A DNA stretch of 64,000 nucleotides from Rhizobium sp. Root1220 (GCF_001426265.1 NZ_LMDG01000005.1:84757-148756); one strand, 5' to 3'. Positions 42,403 to 50,746 are shown, counted from the stretch's first letter. Notes: generated by a model from the letters alone, not told the origin. A program made the numbers and translations.

Positions 42403-43187
42403 GCAGCCACCTCGGATCTGGAATTGAATAGATGCGGCATATGCCTGCGCGCCCACAAAAAGAGCCCGCCTTGGCCGATTACTCGCCCATCGTGCTTAGT
42501 GAGCAGTTCCGCGCACCGGGCCCAAGAATGGCCTTCGGATCGCCAGCGTTCTACGAGGTCACGGCGTTGGGTGAAATCATCGTGACGACTTCTGCCCTTT
42601 GCATCGATCCCACTCTTCTTGAGGAACCGGCGAAGTCTCTCGGCTTTGTTGTGATCGGCGTCGACCGCCTGACGGATGCTAGACCCCGTCTCGACCAACT
42701 TCGCCAACTGGCTCAACTCCTCGCGCTCCTCTTCGCTCATTCGCGAAGGAACTACGCCGTTGTCGCAGCAGTATTTGTATGCGCTGGTTCGCGAGATATC
42801 GAACATCTCGCAGGCTTGACCGAGTGTAAGGTTCTTTCGGATGATCGTGCCGACAACGACCGCCACGAAGTCTGTGTGGCGCTTTCTCTCACTGACACAA
42901 CCCGCCTTCTCGCAGATCTGGCGAACCCGCTCCCGGGTTACGTTAAACTCTCTCGCGAGATCAGCCTGCGCTTCTCCACCGAGATACCGGCGAGCAATTT
43001 CGGCGTTGCGTTCAGTCTTAACATCAGCGCTTCGAGGCCTATGAAAGTTAATGCTGCGCATCCGGGCATACATCGCGGCCGTGTTGTAGGTGATGCCGAC
43101 TGCGGCAGCGGCCTGAGATACAGTGAGCCCTTCAGAGGCCAGTCTTTGCAGATCAGCTATGAGACGTCTCGTTCGCTCGTGCATCAT
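42399..43187 (-). CDS. Multi-HTH protein with sigma70 region 4-like helix
   Basis: 262 residues from the ATG at 43187 (ATGA-coupled to the Cro-like gene). At least four helix-turn-helix units are visible: GLTVSQAAAAVGITYNTAAM, QADLAREFNVTRERVRQICE (the TRERVRQI signature of sigma region 4), LGQACEMFDISRTSAYKYC, and WRSEGHSWARCAELLTKHDG. It is the second gene of the left operon, so it may be an early activator in place of lambda N- or CII-type proteins. Confidence 0.6.
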   Translation of the reverse strand: MMHERTRRLIADLQRLASEGLTVSQAAAAVGITYNTAAMYARMRSINFHRPRSADVKTERNAEIARRYLGGEAQADLAREFNVTRERVRQICEKAGCVSERKRHTDFVAVVVGTIIRKNLTLGQACEMFDISRTSAYKYCCDNGVVPSRMSEEEREELSQLAKLVETGSSIRQAVDADHNKAERLRRFLKKSGIDAKGRSRHDDFTQRRDLVERWRSEGHSWARCAELLTKHDGRVIGQGGLFLWARRHMPHLFNSRSEVAA

Positions 43188-43426
43188 GCTGCCTTCTCCG
43201 GCAGCTGGAGGAACATCTGCAGCTCGATCGTCTTGTCGACCGACTTCCCGGCTTCGATGATGGTCTCCCACCACTCCTGGGGAATCTTGCCGCGCTCCTT
43301 CCAACCTTGGACGGTGGACACTGCAACACGCTTTTCCTCGGTGGAAAGAAGGCTCGCGGTCTTAGTTAGTCCGCCGAGCGTCATAATGATGTTTTCCGCA
43401 GGGGTTTTCGGTTCCACTTTACGCAT
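43184..43426 (-). CDS. Cro-like repressor
   Basis: 80 residues. IIMTLGGLTKTASLLSTEEK, then STVQGWKERGKIPQEWWETI is the HTH of Cro/YdaS-like and carph-isopro proteins (GG..K.A..L, S.V..W...G.IP). It is the first gene of the leftward operon and divergent from the CI-like gene, as in lambdoid switches. Confidence 0.75.
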   Translation of the reverse strand: MRKVEPKTPAENIIMTLGGLTKTASLLSTEEKRVAVSTVQGWKERGKIPQEWWETIIEAGKSVDKTIELQMFLQLPEKAA

Positions 43427-43510
43427 CCATTGTTGCTGTCAGTCTTTTCTACGCGCTTCGCGTAAGGCTGTCAACGTGGAAAACGTAAACGTATCTTGCG
43501 TAATTACGTC
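43427..43510. promoter_or_regulatory. Immunity operator/promoter region between cro and cI
   Basis: The gap contains TACGCGCTTCGCGTA (43450-43464, arms TACGCG/CGCGTA) and a second dyad TTGCGTAATTACGT just before the cI start (CGTAATTACG perfect), plus several ACGT half-sites. It should hold both lysis and lysogeny promoters. The first palindrome recurs at 46042-46056. Confidence 0.65.
43450..43464. repeat. Operator palindrome, copy 1
   Basis: 15-bp TACGCGCTTCGCGTA, identical to 46042-46056 and seen as a whole only at these two sites by eye. Confidence 0.6.
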
Positions 43511-44317
43511 ATGAGCCAAGAAACCGATTCTGTGACCACCAAAGTCCGCGCATTGCGGGAACGTGCTGAGCTGTCGATGGACGCCTTTGCACTCGCGATG
43601 GGGTATTCCCGCGCATCGAGCATCCAGAGGTACGAAGATCCGGCGCTCTACAAAAAAGAGTTCCTTGCTCCCGAACTGGTGCTCAAGATGATCAAAGCGC
43701 TGGTGGGCAAAGGTGAGCCACCGATCACGGCTGCTGAGGTGTGGTTGCTAGCCCGTCCTGAAGTGATCGCCAGTCGCGGCGGCATCATCGAGTCCTACGA
43801 CCCTGATGCCCATGAAAGCCACGAGGACGACGCCTATACGCGGGAGCACTGGCGCCCGAAGATTGAGGGCGCGATCCCTGAAATCGACGTGAAGCTTGGC
43901 GCCGGTCATGGCAGCATCGGCGAAGTGATCAATCTGCCCGTCGGCGGCGGCCATATCTCCGGTCACCGGGTTGTGTCGGAATGGGTCATCCCGAACGGCT
44001 ATCTGCGGGGAGAAGCGAAAGCGTCACCAGATCACACTATCATCTGTGAAATCGTCGGCGACTCGATGATCTCCACCTACATGCCAGGCGATCGGGTGAT
44101 TGTTGACCTCTCCCAAAACAAGCTCGTCGACGACACGGTCTATGCGATCAGCGATGGAAATTCAGAGCCGCAGATCAAGCGCCTGCAGCGGGTGCCATTT
44201 AGCGATCCGGTCTTGGTCAAGATCATTTCCGACAACCCGCACCTCGAGACCTTCACGGCCGAACTGTCGCGCGTTCAGATCATCGGGCGCATCTGCGGTC
44301 ATATTGCCCGGAAGTGA
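43511..44317 (+). CDS. CI-like repressor with S24 (LexA-type) peptidase domain
   Basis: 268 residues from the ATG at 43511. The HTH lies in residues 10-50 (ALRERAELSMDAFALAMGYS). The S24 domain has Ser185 in GDSMISTYMPGD and Lys223 in QIKRLQRV, the LexA/CI self-cleavage dyad. It would keep the prophage silent and be cleaved after RecA activation by DNA damage. It is divergent from cro and flanked by matching palindromes. Confidence 0.88.
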   Translation: MSQETDSVTTKVRALRERAELSMDAFALAMGYSRASSIQRYEDPALYKKEFLAPELVLKMIKALVGKGEPPITAAEVWLLARPEVIASRGGIIESYDPDAHESHEDDAYTREHWRPKIEGAIPEIDVKLGAGHGSIGEVINLPVGGGHISGHRVVSEWVIPNGYLRGEAKASPDHTIICEIVGDSMISTYMPGDRVIVDLSQNKLVDDTVYAISDGNSEPQIKRLQRVPFSDPVLVKIISDNPHLETFTAELSRVQIIGRICGHIARK

Positions 44318-44319
44318 AA

Positions 44320-44344
44320 GGGCGGCATAACCGCCCAAGCTTTT
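44320..44344 (+). terminator. Rho-independent terminator after cI
   Basis: GGGCGG-CATAA-CCGCCC stem followed by AAGCTTTT, immediately after the cI stop. The convergent gene ends at 44343, so it may serve both sides. Confidence 0.7.
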
Positions 44345-44699
44345 ACGACTGCCTAAGAAAACGCTCGTCTCGCGGGCGTATGTCGGCGATGACGATTGCT
44401 ATCACCACATCATCGAAATGCTCCAGGCTGACAGAGAGCGTCTCGCAGCGCGGGTTCTCCTGAGATAGTCGCAGTCCTCCTTTGCCATCGAATGCACTGC
44501 ACACCCGGAACAGATCAACACCAGCCCCGATGTTGACGAGGTATATCCCCTCGCCCCGATATGACGTTACCGGCGCCAGAAGGGCATAGTCTCGGCCGCC
44601 GCGGAACGTCGGCTCCATTGCGTCACCCATCACCGGATGCACCCGGAACCGAGGCGAAAGAAAATTTTCGGGCGGGATCGTTTCAATGATGGAGCACAT
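44343..44699 (-). CDS. LexA/S24-like domain lacking the catalytic dyad
   Basis: 118 residues from the ATG at 44699 (GAGGCG site); an ATG at 44762 is also in frame. RFRVHPVMGDAMEPTFRGGR then YALLAPVTSYRGEGIYLV matches the S24 fold, but the nucleophile Ser is Ala (GDAMEP, residue 27) and the Lys position is Phe (VDLFRV, residue 64). There is no HTH. It could bind the CI repressor and change its dimerisation or cleavage. It is convergent with cI. Confidence 0.65.
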   Translation of the reverse strand: MCSIIETIPPENFLSPRFRVHPVMGDAMEPTFRGGRDYALLAPVTSYRGEGIYLVNIGAGVDLFRVCSAFDGKGGLRLSQENPRCETLSVSLEHFDDVVIAIVIADIRPRDERFLRQS

Positions 44700-44965
44700 T
44701 TTCGCCTCTCGTATCTGGTGGCGTCCGAAGATTCCTAAGATCCACACAATTATGAATTGCAAAAATAGGCACAGCGATATTACTCTGCAGTCTCATGTTG
44801 AATATTCCCATATTGTTTTGAAGCATTTCTGACATGAGGGCGAAGCTCCTCCCTTTGGCCCCACTCAACCTATCGTAATGAAGCGGGCCATGGCCTTCTA
44901 TAGGCCCGGGCGTATGGCCACTGGCCAATATTTATTTGGTTAATTGTTATCGCTATGCATTTTCA

Positions 44966-45244
44966 ATGACTGATCAAAGCCCTAGCCGATCTCTCGACAA
45001 GATCATCATCCGGTTGCCGGATGGGCTAAAGGAGCGAATCCGCCGGGTTGCAGAGAAGAACGACCGGTCGGTCAATGCCGAGCTGCTGGTCCTGCTTGAG
45101 AAGACCTATCCGTCAGAAACGATCATCGACGAGTATGTCCGCGACATTGCAGATCTGGTAAAGTCGTATCCTGACGACCAGCAGAAAGAACTGTGGCGGT
45201 CGATCGTCGACAGGATCAAATCATTCAGCCAGGAAACCAGTTAA
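44966..45244 (+). CDS. Arc-like ribbon-helix-helix DNA-binding protein
   Basis: 92 residues from the ATG at 44966; an earlier start at 44936 is possible. DKIIIRLPDGLKERIRRVAE then KNDRSVNAELLVLLEKTYP is the Arc/MetJ pattern. The C-terminal helix (RDIADLVKSYPDDQQKELWR) is extra. It is the first gene of a small + strand pair after the immunity region; an antirepressor-type control like P22 Arc is possible. Confidence 0.75.
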   Translation: MTDQSPSRSLDKIIIRLPDGLKERIRRVAEKNDRSVNAELLVLLEKTYPSETIIDEYVRDIADLVKSYPDDQQKELWRSIVDRIKSFSQETS

Positions 45245-45262
45245 ACCGCTTCGGGTGAGCAC

Positions 45263-45460
45263 ATGACCAGTAAGCCAGAGAATCGCTACGATACGCGTAA
45301 GAATGGCACCGGCTACTGGACGGTCTACGATATTTTCACGGGCGAGCCTGCCGAAATAAACGGCGCACAGCTAACCCACTGTGAGATGGATGAAGCTGAC
45401 GATCTGGTTGACCTCCTGAACAAGCAGTACATCGAGCGGAGAAAGGGGCTTACAACGTAG
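45263..45460 (+). CDS. Small phage protein of unknown function
   Basis: 65 residues. YWTVYDIFTGEPAEINGAQL and MDEADDLVDLLNKQYIERRK. Such short proteins recur in Rhizobiales phages. It follows the Arc-like gene by 18 bases, so it is co-transcribed. Confidence 0.55.
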   Translation: MTSKPENRYDTRKNGTGYWTVYDIFTGEPAEINGAQLTHCEMDEADDLVDLLNKQYIERRKGLTT

Positions 45461-46010
45461 CTCTCGGACATAACCGAGGCATTAGGATGGTCCTGTGGAG
45501 ACACACCCTTCGACGCCACCTAAGCGGCCAAGCATCCGTGAAGTCGATATAACCAGCAGATAGTTTTGTTATCCCGGACCCTACCGGGCTGTGCTTTGGC
45601 ATCCTCCCGCCGGTCAAGCGGTGCAAACGGTACTCGCCACTTACTCAAGCTCGCCTCTCGGCGGTCTCCACGTTTGGTTCTGCTGTTACCCGGCGAGCTG
45701 CAAACTCGTGATCCGGCGGGCCATCAACCCCGTCTGACTTCGCCTGGTGAGTCTGGCACCAGTACCGCGTTGGGATTGATTTGCCGGAGTGATCGGCGGC
45801 GCGGGACAATGCCCTTGAAAAACCGCTGCCTTTGCGCCTCTGAACCACATCATCTTGGCGGGAACCTCCGAGCGGACCCAAGATTTTGCGCTTTTCAGCA
45901 CCTCTCGGCAGCTTTCGGCTTCCATCAATTATTGTGATGTGCTAAGCCGAATACATCATTGATGCTGCTTTGAGCGCCGGTCGGATCATCCCGCCGGCGC
46001 TTTTCTTTTA
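45461..46010 (+). ncRNA. Candidate structured non-coding RNA region ending in a terminator
   Basis: About 550 bases without a convincing gene, but with several stable hairpins: CCCGG-ACCCTA-CCGGG (near 45573), CCGC...GCGG, a TGATGT...ACATCA stem near 45935-45958, then a strong terminator. The dense GC stems and the end at a terminator suggest an RNA made from the + strand. The transcription start is not determined. A decayed gene is the alternative. Confidence 0.35.
45973..46009 (+). terminator. Rho-independent terminator
   Basis: AGCGCCGG/CCGGCGCT perfect 8-bp stem, 13-base loop, followed by TTTCTTTT. It ends the non-coding region just before the rightward operator. Confidence 0.8.
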
Positions 46011-46171
46011 GCCGCCTTACGCAAACCACGCAAATCATTTTTACGCGCTTCGCGTACGATTTCTCTTGCGTCTTACGTTTTCTGCGTATAACTTCTTCTC
46101 ATCAGCCCATCACGACTGACCTCCCAAGCGGGACGCGAGAAACGTGATCGGCTCAACGAGAGGGCAAGCAG
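46011..46171 (+). promoter_or_regulatory. Rightward early promoter region with repressor-type operators
   Basis: Contains TACGCGCTTCGCGTA (46042-46056), identical to the cI/cro palindrome, then TTGCGTCTTACGTT and TGCGTATAAC half-sites, and ACGCAAACCACGCAAA before it. This suggests CI and/or Cro control the recombination/integration operon. A GAGAGGG site precedes the first ATG. Confidence 0.6.
46042..46056. repeat. Operator palindrome, copy 2
   Basis: Exact copy of 43450-43464, about 115 bases before the first gene of the + strand operon. Confidence 0.6.
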
Positions 46172-46558
46172 ATGGCATTCAAAACCGAATATCTCTTCGA
46201 CGAACTGAAGCTGCCGGGTCTCGGCGAGGGCTGCCTGCTCTATGGGCGCGCCACGCTTGAAGACAACGGCGACGGCGATTTCGTCATCAGCTCTATCGTT
46301 CTGGACGGCAAGCGCACGCTGCCTATGCCGGTCGACACGGGGAACAGCTTCGAGCAGATGATCTGCCAGCAGATCATTGCGGTCCTCTACGACGACAAGA
46401 CCTCCGACGGTCGCCACTGCGCTCAGGAATGGGCTGACGAACTGGAGCAGTCGAAGCAGCCGGACCCTGATGCCGCCCGTGACGCTCGTCTTGAGTACGA
46501 CGTCCACCCGGTGTTCCGCCCGATCTTGGCGGCGATCTCACCGGCTGCTGCGGAGTGA
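46172..46558 (+). CDS. Phage protein of unknown function
   Basis: 128 residues, acidic, first gene of the rightward operon. FKTEYLFDELKLPGLGEGCL, DFVISSIVLDGKRTLPMPVD, and a Pro/Asp-rich end. Gene order resembles rhizobial phages with recT operons. No domain was recognised. Confidence 0.5.
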   Translation: MAFKTEYLFDELKLPGLGEGCLLYGRATLEDNGDGDFVISSIVLDGKRTLPMPVDTGNSFEQMICQQIIAVLYDDKTSDGRHCAQEWADELEQSKQPDPDAARDARLEYDVHPVFRPILAAISPAAAE

Positions 46559-46770
46559 TGGCCATGATCCCCGCTAGCGAACTCCGCAACATCATCGCCG
46601 CGATGAACTTTATCGAGCGTCACGAGATCGTGGAAGCCGGTTACGACATGCCGGACGGCTCCTGGCAGCATTTTCAGGAGAACCCTGCAGAGAGGTTCCT
46701 AAAGTGCAACGACGAGTGCCGTGAAGCGATCATGCGCGTCATCGAAGCTCACACTACGAGGGCTGAGTGA
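46558..46770 (+). CDS. Small phage protein of unknown function
   Basis: 70 residues, start overlapping the previous stop (TGATG). SELRNIIAAMNFIERHEIVE then KCNDECREAIMRVIEAH. It is helical, and its stop overlaps the next start. Confidence 0.5.
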   Translation: MAMIPASELRNIIAAMNFIERHEIVEAGYDMPDGSWQHFQENPAERFLKCNDECREAIMRVIEAHTTRAE

Positions 46771-47033
46771 TGAGCGAGCGCATCTCCTACCGCGACTACT
46801 GGATCTCGTTCAACCCGAAGCCTGTCCCTGCCTCATGTGGAGTTGATTGGGATTGGCACCACGATGACTTCGACGGCGCACCAGACGGCAACGACAATCG
46901 CTGCGGATGCTCTGCATCGCTTGAAGCCGCCAAGGCCGACATCGACGAGCAGATCGATGAACTCGACGAAGACGATCTGGCGTCGGCCATGATGCAGCAG
47001 CTCTGCAAAGAGCTTGAAGGAGGGGCGTTATGA
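46770..47033 (+). CDS. Small acidic phage protein
   Basis: 87 residues. ISYRDYWISFNPKPVPASCG, WDWHHDDFDGAPDGNDNRCG and a coiled acidic end (DIDEQIDELDEDDLASAM). The middle resembles small proteins with a W-x-W-x-H-D pattern. Coupled translation; the role is unknown. Confidence 0.5.
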   Translation: MSERISYRDYWISFNPKPVPASCGVDWDWHHDDFDGAPDGNDNRCGCSASLEAAKADIDEQIDELDEDDLASAMMQQLCKELEGGAL

Positions 47034-47260
47034 TCTGCCACCTCCGCACCCTCGGCGAATGCGGCTGCGCTCCCGGCACATGCCACCAGCAGCCACGGGC
47101 GATCCCGGCCCCTCTTCATCAGTTCTCGGTCGTCGAGATCATCTCGACCTCGATCCTCATCGGCGCCATCGCGACGTTCATCGCCCTCGTTTCCATCCCA
47201 CGCGCGATCGGCGCGTCTCACGATCAATTCCTCGCACAACAGGAGAGCCGCAATGGCTGA
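47030..47260 (+). CDS. Small membrane protein
   Basis: 76 residues: a Cys/His-rich start (CHLRTLGECGCAPGTCHQQP), one membrane helix (IISTSILIGAIATFIALVSI) and a short polar tail. It overlaps both neighbours. The Cys cluster may bind metal. Unknown function. Confidence 0.5.
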   Translation: MICHLRTLGECGCAPGTCHQQPRAIPAPLHQFSVVEIISTSILIGAIATFIALVSIPRAIGASHDQFLAQQESRNG

Positions 47261-48275
47261 GCAGTCTATCGGCGCACTTGCGTCAAAAATCGTCGGCCCT
47301 TGGGCTTGGTGGCAAGCAGCGCTCAAGAACCCTGCAGCCGTCGGAAAGACGCTCCCGGTCCATGAGAACGAGCCACAGCAGGGCTACTACCGCACTCGCT
47401 TCAAGGACAGCCCTTGGCAGCCTGTTGCGATCTACTACCCGGAAGGATCGACCGAGCTTGTAGCGTATCGCGCCGGTCGTGAAGTTCGCCCTGACGAGAT
47501 CTGGACGTTCGCCTGCCGCAACCCTGTTTCCTTTCAGGCGTACAACGATGCGATCGAGGGCAAAGGCTGGCCTGATGACGACAAGGTCGTCGCCGCCCAG
47601 GTCCAGCCACCAGAGCCGACGGTCGGCGACAATTCGGGCAATGAGTTGGTCGACGAGGCAGAAGGCCTCAAGGACCAGATCGCCGCGGCCCTCGCCGGCA
47701 TGGATGCTTATGCCAAGATCGCCGATGACGCGACCGCAGCAAAGGCACTATCGCTGCGCAATCGCCTGAACGAGCTTTCCGGCCAGGCCGATAAGATCCG
47801 CGTCAAGCAGAAGGAACCGCATCTCGAAGCGGGCAAGGCTGTCGATACCAAGTGGCAGCCGCTTGTTAAGTCGGCGAAGGCCGGCGCTGACAAGGTGCGC
47901 GATGCGATCGGCGATTGGGAGACTGCAAAGCTCCGGGCCGAACGCCAGCGGCAGCAGCAGGTCGAACAGGCGCGCATCGCCGCTGAGAAGGCCGCCCGCG
48001 AGCAGGAAGGTGAAGCGGCAGTCATTGACGCGCCGAAGGTCGAAACTGTTGTGGAGACCGCTCCGGCGCCAATCAAGGCAACGTACGGCAAGGCCGCATC
48101 GGTTCAGGTCAAGACGGTTCTGAAAGACGTCACCGACTGGCTGGCGCTGGCCACCTACATGATCGACCACCCGACAATGCAGGACACGCTTCGCCAGCTC
48201 GCACAGCGTGCGCTCGATGCGGGCCGCACCAACATCCCAGGCATCACCACAGACGAGAAGGCGGCGGTACGATGA
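47253..48275 (+). CDS. Phage recombination-operon protein with coiled coil
   Basis: 340 residues. The N-terminal part has WAWWQAALKNPAAVGKTLPV and YYRTRFKDSPWQPVAIYYPE. The middle is a long coiled coil (AKLRAERQRQQQVEQARIAA). The C-terminus is a small fold (VQVKTVLKDVTDWLALATYM). It lies immediately before the RecT-like gene (4-base overlap), the place of recombination partner proteins in many phages. No nuclease motif was seen. Confidence 0.55.
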   Translation: MAEQSIGALASKIVGPWAWWQAALKNPAAVGKTLPVHENEPQQGYYRTRFKDSPWQPVAIYYPEGSTELVAYRAGREVRPDEIWTFACRNPVSFQAYNDAIEGKGWPDDDKVVAAQVQPPEPTVGDNSGNELVDEAEGLKDQIAAALAGMDAYAKIADDATAAKALSLRNRLNELSGQADKIRVKQKEPHLEAGKAVDTKWQPLVKSAKAGADKVRDAIGDWETAKLRAERQRQQQVEQARIAAEKAAREQEGEAAVIDAPKVETVVETAPAPIKATYGKAASVQVKTVLKDVTDWLALATYMIDHPTMQDTLRQLAQRALDAGRTNIPGITTDEKAAVR

Positions 48276-49354
48276 ACGCTCCCGTGAAAACCAATATCCC
48301 GTCGCTGGCCGGTGGCGGCCAGGTCATGGCCATCGTGCCGCAGACGTTCGAAGAGACGTTCCGTATTTCTCGGGCCGTTGTGTCGGCTGGCCTCGCGCCG
48401 TCGGCGCTGATCGGGAAGAAAACTGGAGACGACGCCGCCAGCGCTGTTGCTGTCTGCATCATGTCTGGTGCGGAACTCGGTCTGAAGCCAATGGTATCGC
48501 TTCGGAGCTTCACGGTCATCAATGGCAAACCCGCGCTCTACGGCGACGGCCTCATCAACGTGGTCAGGCAGTCCGGCAAAGTGAAGCTGTTGGACTTTGG
48601 CTACACAAAGTACAGCCGGCGGCTCCTTCGCGCAGCCGGAGTTCTTCCATCGGAGGAAGATGAGAAGGAGTTTCCAGGCTGCACGGAAGAAGCTTTCAAG
48701 GCTCTCTCTGAAGATGAGCGGGCCGGCGGGTACTGTGAGGCAGAGCGACTTGATACAGGCGAGAAAAAAACCGTCATCTTTACGGTCTCGGACGCCAAGC
48801 GCGCGGGCCTGTATCAGGAAAACTCGACCGTCGACAAATACGTTTGGGAAAATGGCAGCAAGGTCTTCAAGAAGGACCAACCCAACGATGCACCATGGTA
48901 CCGCTTCTACAAGCGCATGTTTGGATGGCGCGCAGCCGGATTTTGCCTTCGTGAATTGTTCGGCGACGTTCTAGGCGGCATCCGGGACGAGTTCGAAGCG
49001 CGCGAGATTTCCGACGCCGACGAGATGCGCGACGTCACGCCTCACACTCCACCAAAGCCACCGGCACCACCGTCTCCTCCTGTTGAAGATGCTGAAGTGA
49101 CCGACGTCACCGATAGCAGCGATCAGCAAGCCGATGAGCAGGTCGTCGACGGCGCAAGCCAGATCGATGCATCCGAGTTCTTTCAGGAACTCGAGGAAGC
49201 GCTTTCCGGCGCAATGGATGACGCGACAATCGAGGAGATCTGGACCGGCCTTGACCCGGAAGGAACGTTCGACGGCGACGACGTCAATCTAGACATCGCC
49301 CACAAGATCAAGCAGCGCCGTCTAGCGCAGATCCACCCTTTGAACGGAGGCTGA
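48272..49354 (+). CDS. RecT-like single-strand annealing protein
   Basis: 360 residues. AVAVCIMSGAELGLKPMVSL, FTVINGKPALYGDGLINVVR and APWYRFYKRMFGWRAAGFCL fit the RecT/RecT-like annealing core (GLxPxxSLxxFxVIxGKPALxG, W..Y...ml..RA...). The C-terminus is acidic and Pro-rich. It pairs complementary strands during phage recombination. Confidence 0.75.
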   Translation: MNAPVKTNIPSLAGGGQVMAIVPQTFEETFRISRAVVSAGLAPSALIGKKTGDDAASAVAVCIMSGAELGLKPMVSLRSFTVINGKPALYGDGLINVVRQSGKVKLLDFGYTKYSRRLLRAAGVLPSEEDEKEFPGCTEEAFKALSEDERAGGYCEAERLDTGEKKTVIFTVSDAKRAGLYQENSTVDKYVWENGSKVFKKDQPNDAPWYRFYKRMFGWRAAGFCLRELFGDVLGGIRDEFEAREISDADEMRDVTPHTPPKPPAPPSPPVEDAEVTDVTDSSDQQADEQVVDGASQIDASEFFQELEEALSGAMDDATIEEIWTGLDPEGTFDGDDVNLDIAHKIKQRRLAQIHPLNGG

Positions 49355-49355
49355 T

Positions 49356-50111
49356 ATGGGTCGCGCGCTCCTCGTCCTGGATACGCCGTCAGATCGGCAG
49401 AAAGCCGTCCACTGGATCGGCAAGGCGCCGGTAGGCACTCGCGTCGAGTTCAAGGCATCCAAGCGGACTCTGCCGCAGAACGATATGCTCTGGGCGCTGT
49501 TGACTGAGTTCGCCCAGCAGTTCGAGCACATCGGCAAGAAGTACGAGCCGGCACAGTGGAAGGCGATATTCCTCCATGCCTTCGGGCGCGAGATCAGCTT
49601 TCTGCCCAGCCTGGACGGCAAGACCTTCTTGCCGATCGAGATGTCGTCTTCCGACCTGTCCAAACAGGAGATGACCGATTTCATCGAGTTCATCCTGAAG
49701 GAGGCAGCCGACCGCGGCATCGTCCTTCACAATCCGAAAGAACAAGAATCCGGCTCCCAGTCCTCCCCGGAGCCGGTCGCAGACGAGCAGTCTCCCGCGT
49801 CGTCTGCACCGGAGGCTGATGGTGCGCCCTCGCCGTCAGCCTCCAACTCCTTCGAATGGCTGCCAACGGTAGCCAGGATGCTTTGGGCGGCAACTCATGA
49901 CCGTGGCGACGTCGAAGACAACATCGCCATCCTGAATAATCAGCGGATGGCCTGCAACGTTCTCGACCATACGGGCCCGACGGATGACGAGCGGCTCAAG
50001 GCTGGGTCGATCTACCGCGTTTGCAAAGACGTCGTCATGCGGACCACGAAAAAATCAGACGCAATGAAAATCGTAGCCGGCCACGCTGGCATCGAGATTG
50101 GAGCTTTGTAG
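49356..50111 (+). CDS. NinB-like recombination protein with C-terminal extension
   Basis: 251 residues. Residues about 25-140 fit NinB (KASKRTLPQNDMLWALLTEF, AQWKAIFLHAFGREISFLPS, LPIEMSSSDLSKQEMTDFIE). NinB of lambda (Orf) helps load recombinases on single strands. The rest is a Ser/Glu/Pro linker and a helical domain. It directly follows the RecT-like gene. Confidence 0.75.
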   Translation: MGRALLVLDTPSDRQKAVHWIGKAPVGTRVEFKASKRTLPQNDMLWALLTEFAQQFEHIGKKYEPAQWKAIFLHAFGREISFLPSLDGKTFLPIEMSSSDLSKQEMTDFIEFILKEAADRGIVLHNPKEQESGSQSSPEPVADEQSPASSAPEADGAPSPSASNSFEWLPTVARMLWAATHDRGDVEDNIAILNNQRMACNVLDHTGPTDDERLKAGSIYRVCKDVVMRTTKKSDAMKIVAGHAGIEIGAL

Positions 50112-50306
50112 ATGAAACAGGCCCTCTCCACCCTCATGGCCCGCAAGGACCGCAACGGCGCGTTTGGCGTAGCAGACGAGCGGATCGAATCGTACCTGAT
50201 CGAGCGCGGTCTGTGCCGGTACACCCAGCGCCCGCTCATGCTCGTAACCGAGCGCGGCCGGCAGGAGATCGCCAGACATCGACAGCAGTTGCGGAGGGCG
50301 TCATGA
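50112..50306 (+). CDS. Small basic winged-helix-like protein
   Basis: 64 residues. DERIESYLIERGLCRYTQRP then LMLVTERGRQEIARHRQQLR reads as a short winged-helix with T-x-x-G end. It starts directly after the NinB stop and is coupled to the HNH gene by ATGA. The role is unknown. Confidence 0.5.
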   Translation: MKQALSTLMARKDRNGAFGVADERIESYLIERGLCRYTQRPLMLVTERGRQEIARHRQQLRRAS

Positions 50307-50746
50307 GCCGTCGTGAGTTCACAAAAGCCGTCTACGCCCAGATCGTAAAGCGCGCCATGCTGGAAAGCGGTGAGATCGCCTGCGAAGGCTGCGGGCTCAT
50401 CCTCGGCAAGAAGCGCTATCAGGTCGACCACACAATCGCCGACGCACTGCAGGTCGACAAGTCCCGCAAGCTGACGGTCGACGACGGCAAGCTGCTCGGA
50501 CTCGAGTGCTGCCACAAGCCCAAGACAAAGCAGGACGTGAAGGTCATCGCCAAGGCGAAGCGCGTCGAGGCGAACTATCTGCGGACCAATGCGCAGAGCC
50601 GCCCGATCCAATCACCGGGCTTCCCCAAGTCCGAGAAGACCGCTCACCGCTCGACCAAGGCGCAGTTGCCGCCCCGTCAGCTTTACCAGGCGGTCGACTC
50701 CCACCCCCACGCCAGCACTGAGACATGCAGGAGGATAGAACGATGA
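50303..50746 (+). CDS. HNH endonuclease
   Basis: 147 residues from the ATG at 50303. The HNH fold has CEGCG, YQVDHTIADALQVD, and LLGLECCHKPKTKQDVKVIA (the second zinc Cys pair and the K-T-x-x-D end). The C-terminal third is disordered. It may support recombination or packaging; it could also be an anti-host nuclease. Confidence 0.75.
   Translation: MSRREFTKAVYAQIVKRAMLESGEIACEGCGLILGKKRYQVDHTIADALQVDKSRKLTVDDGKLLGLECCHKPKTKQDVKVIAKAKRVEANYLRTNAQSRPIQSPGFPKSEKTAHRSTKAQLPPRQLYQAVDSHPHASTETCRRIER

Noticed and set aside
45566..45937. 123-codon + frame and two minus frames in the immunity gap
   Set aside because: No start signals; stems and terminator fit RNA or decayed DNA better than coding.
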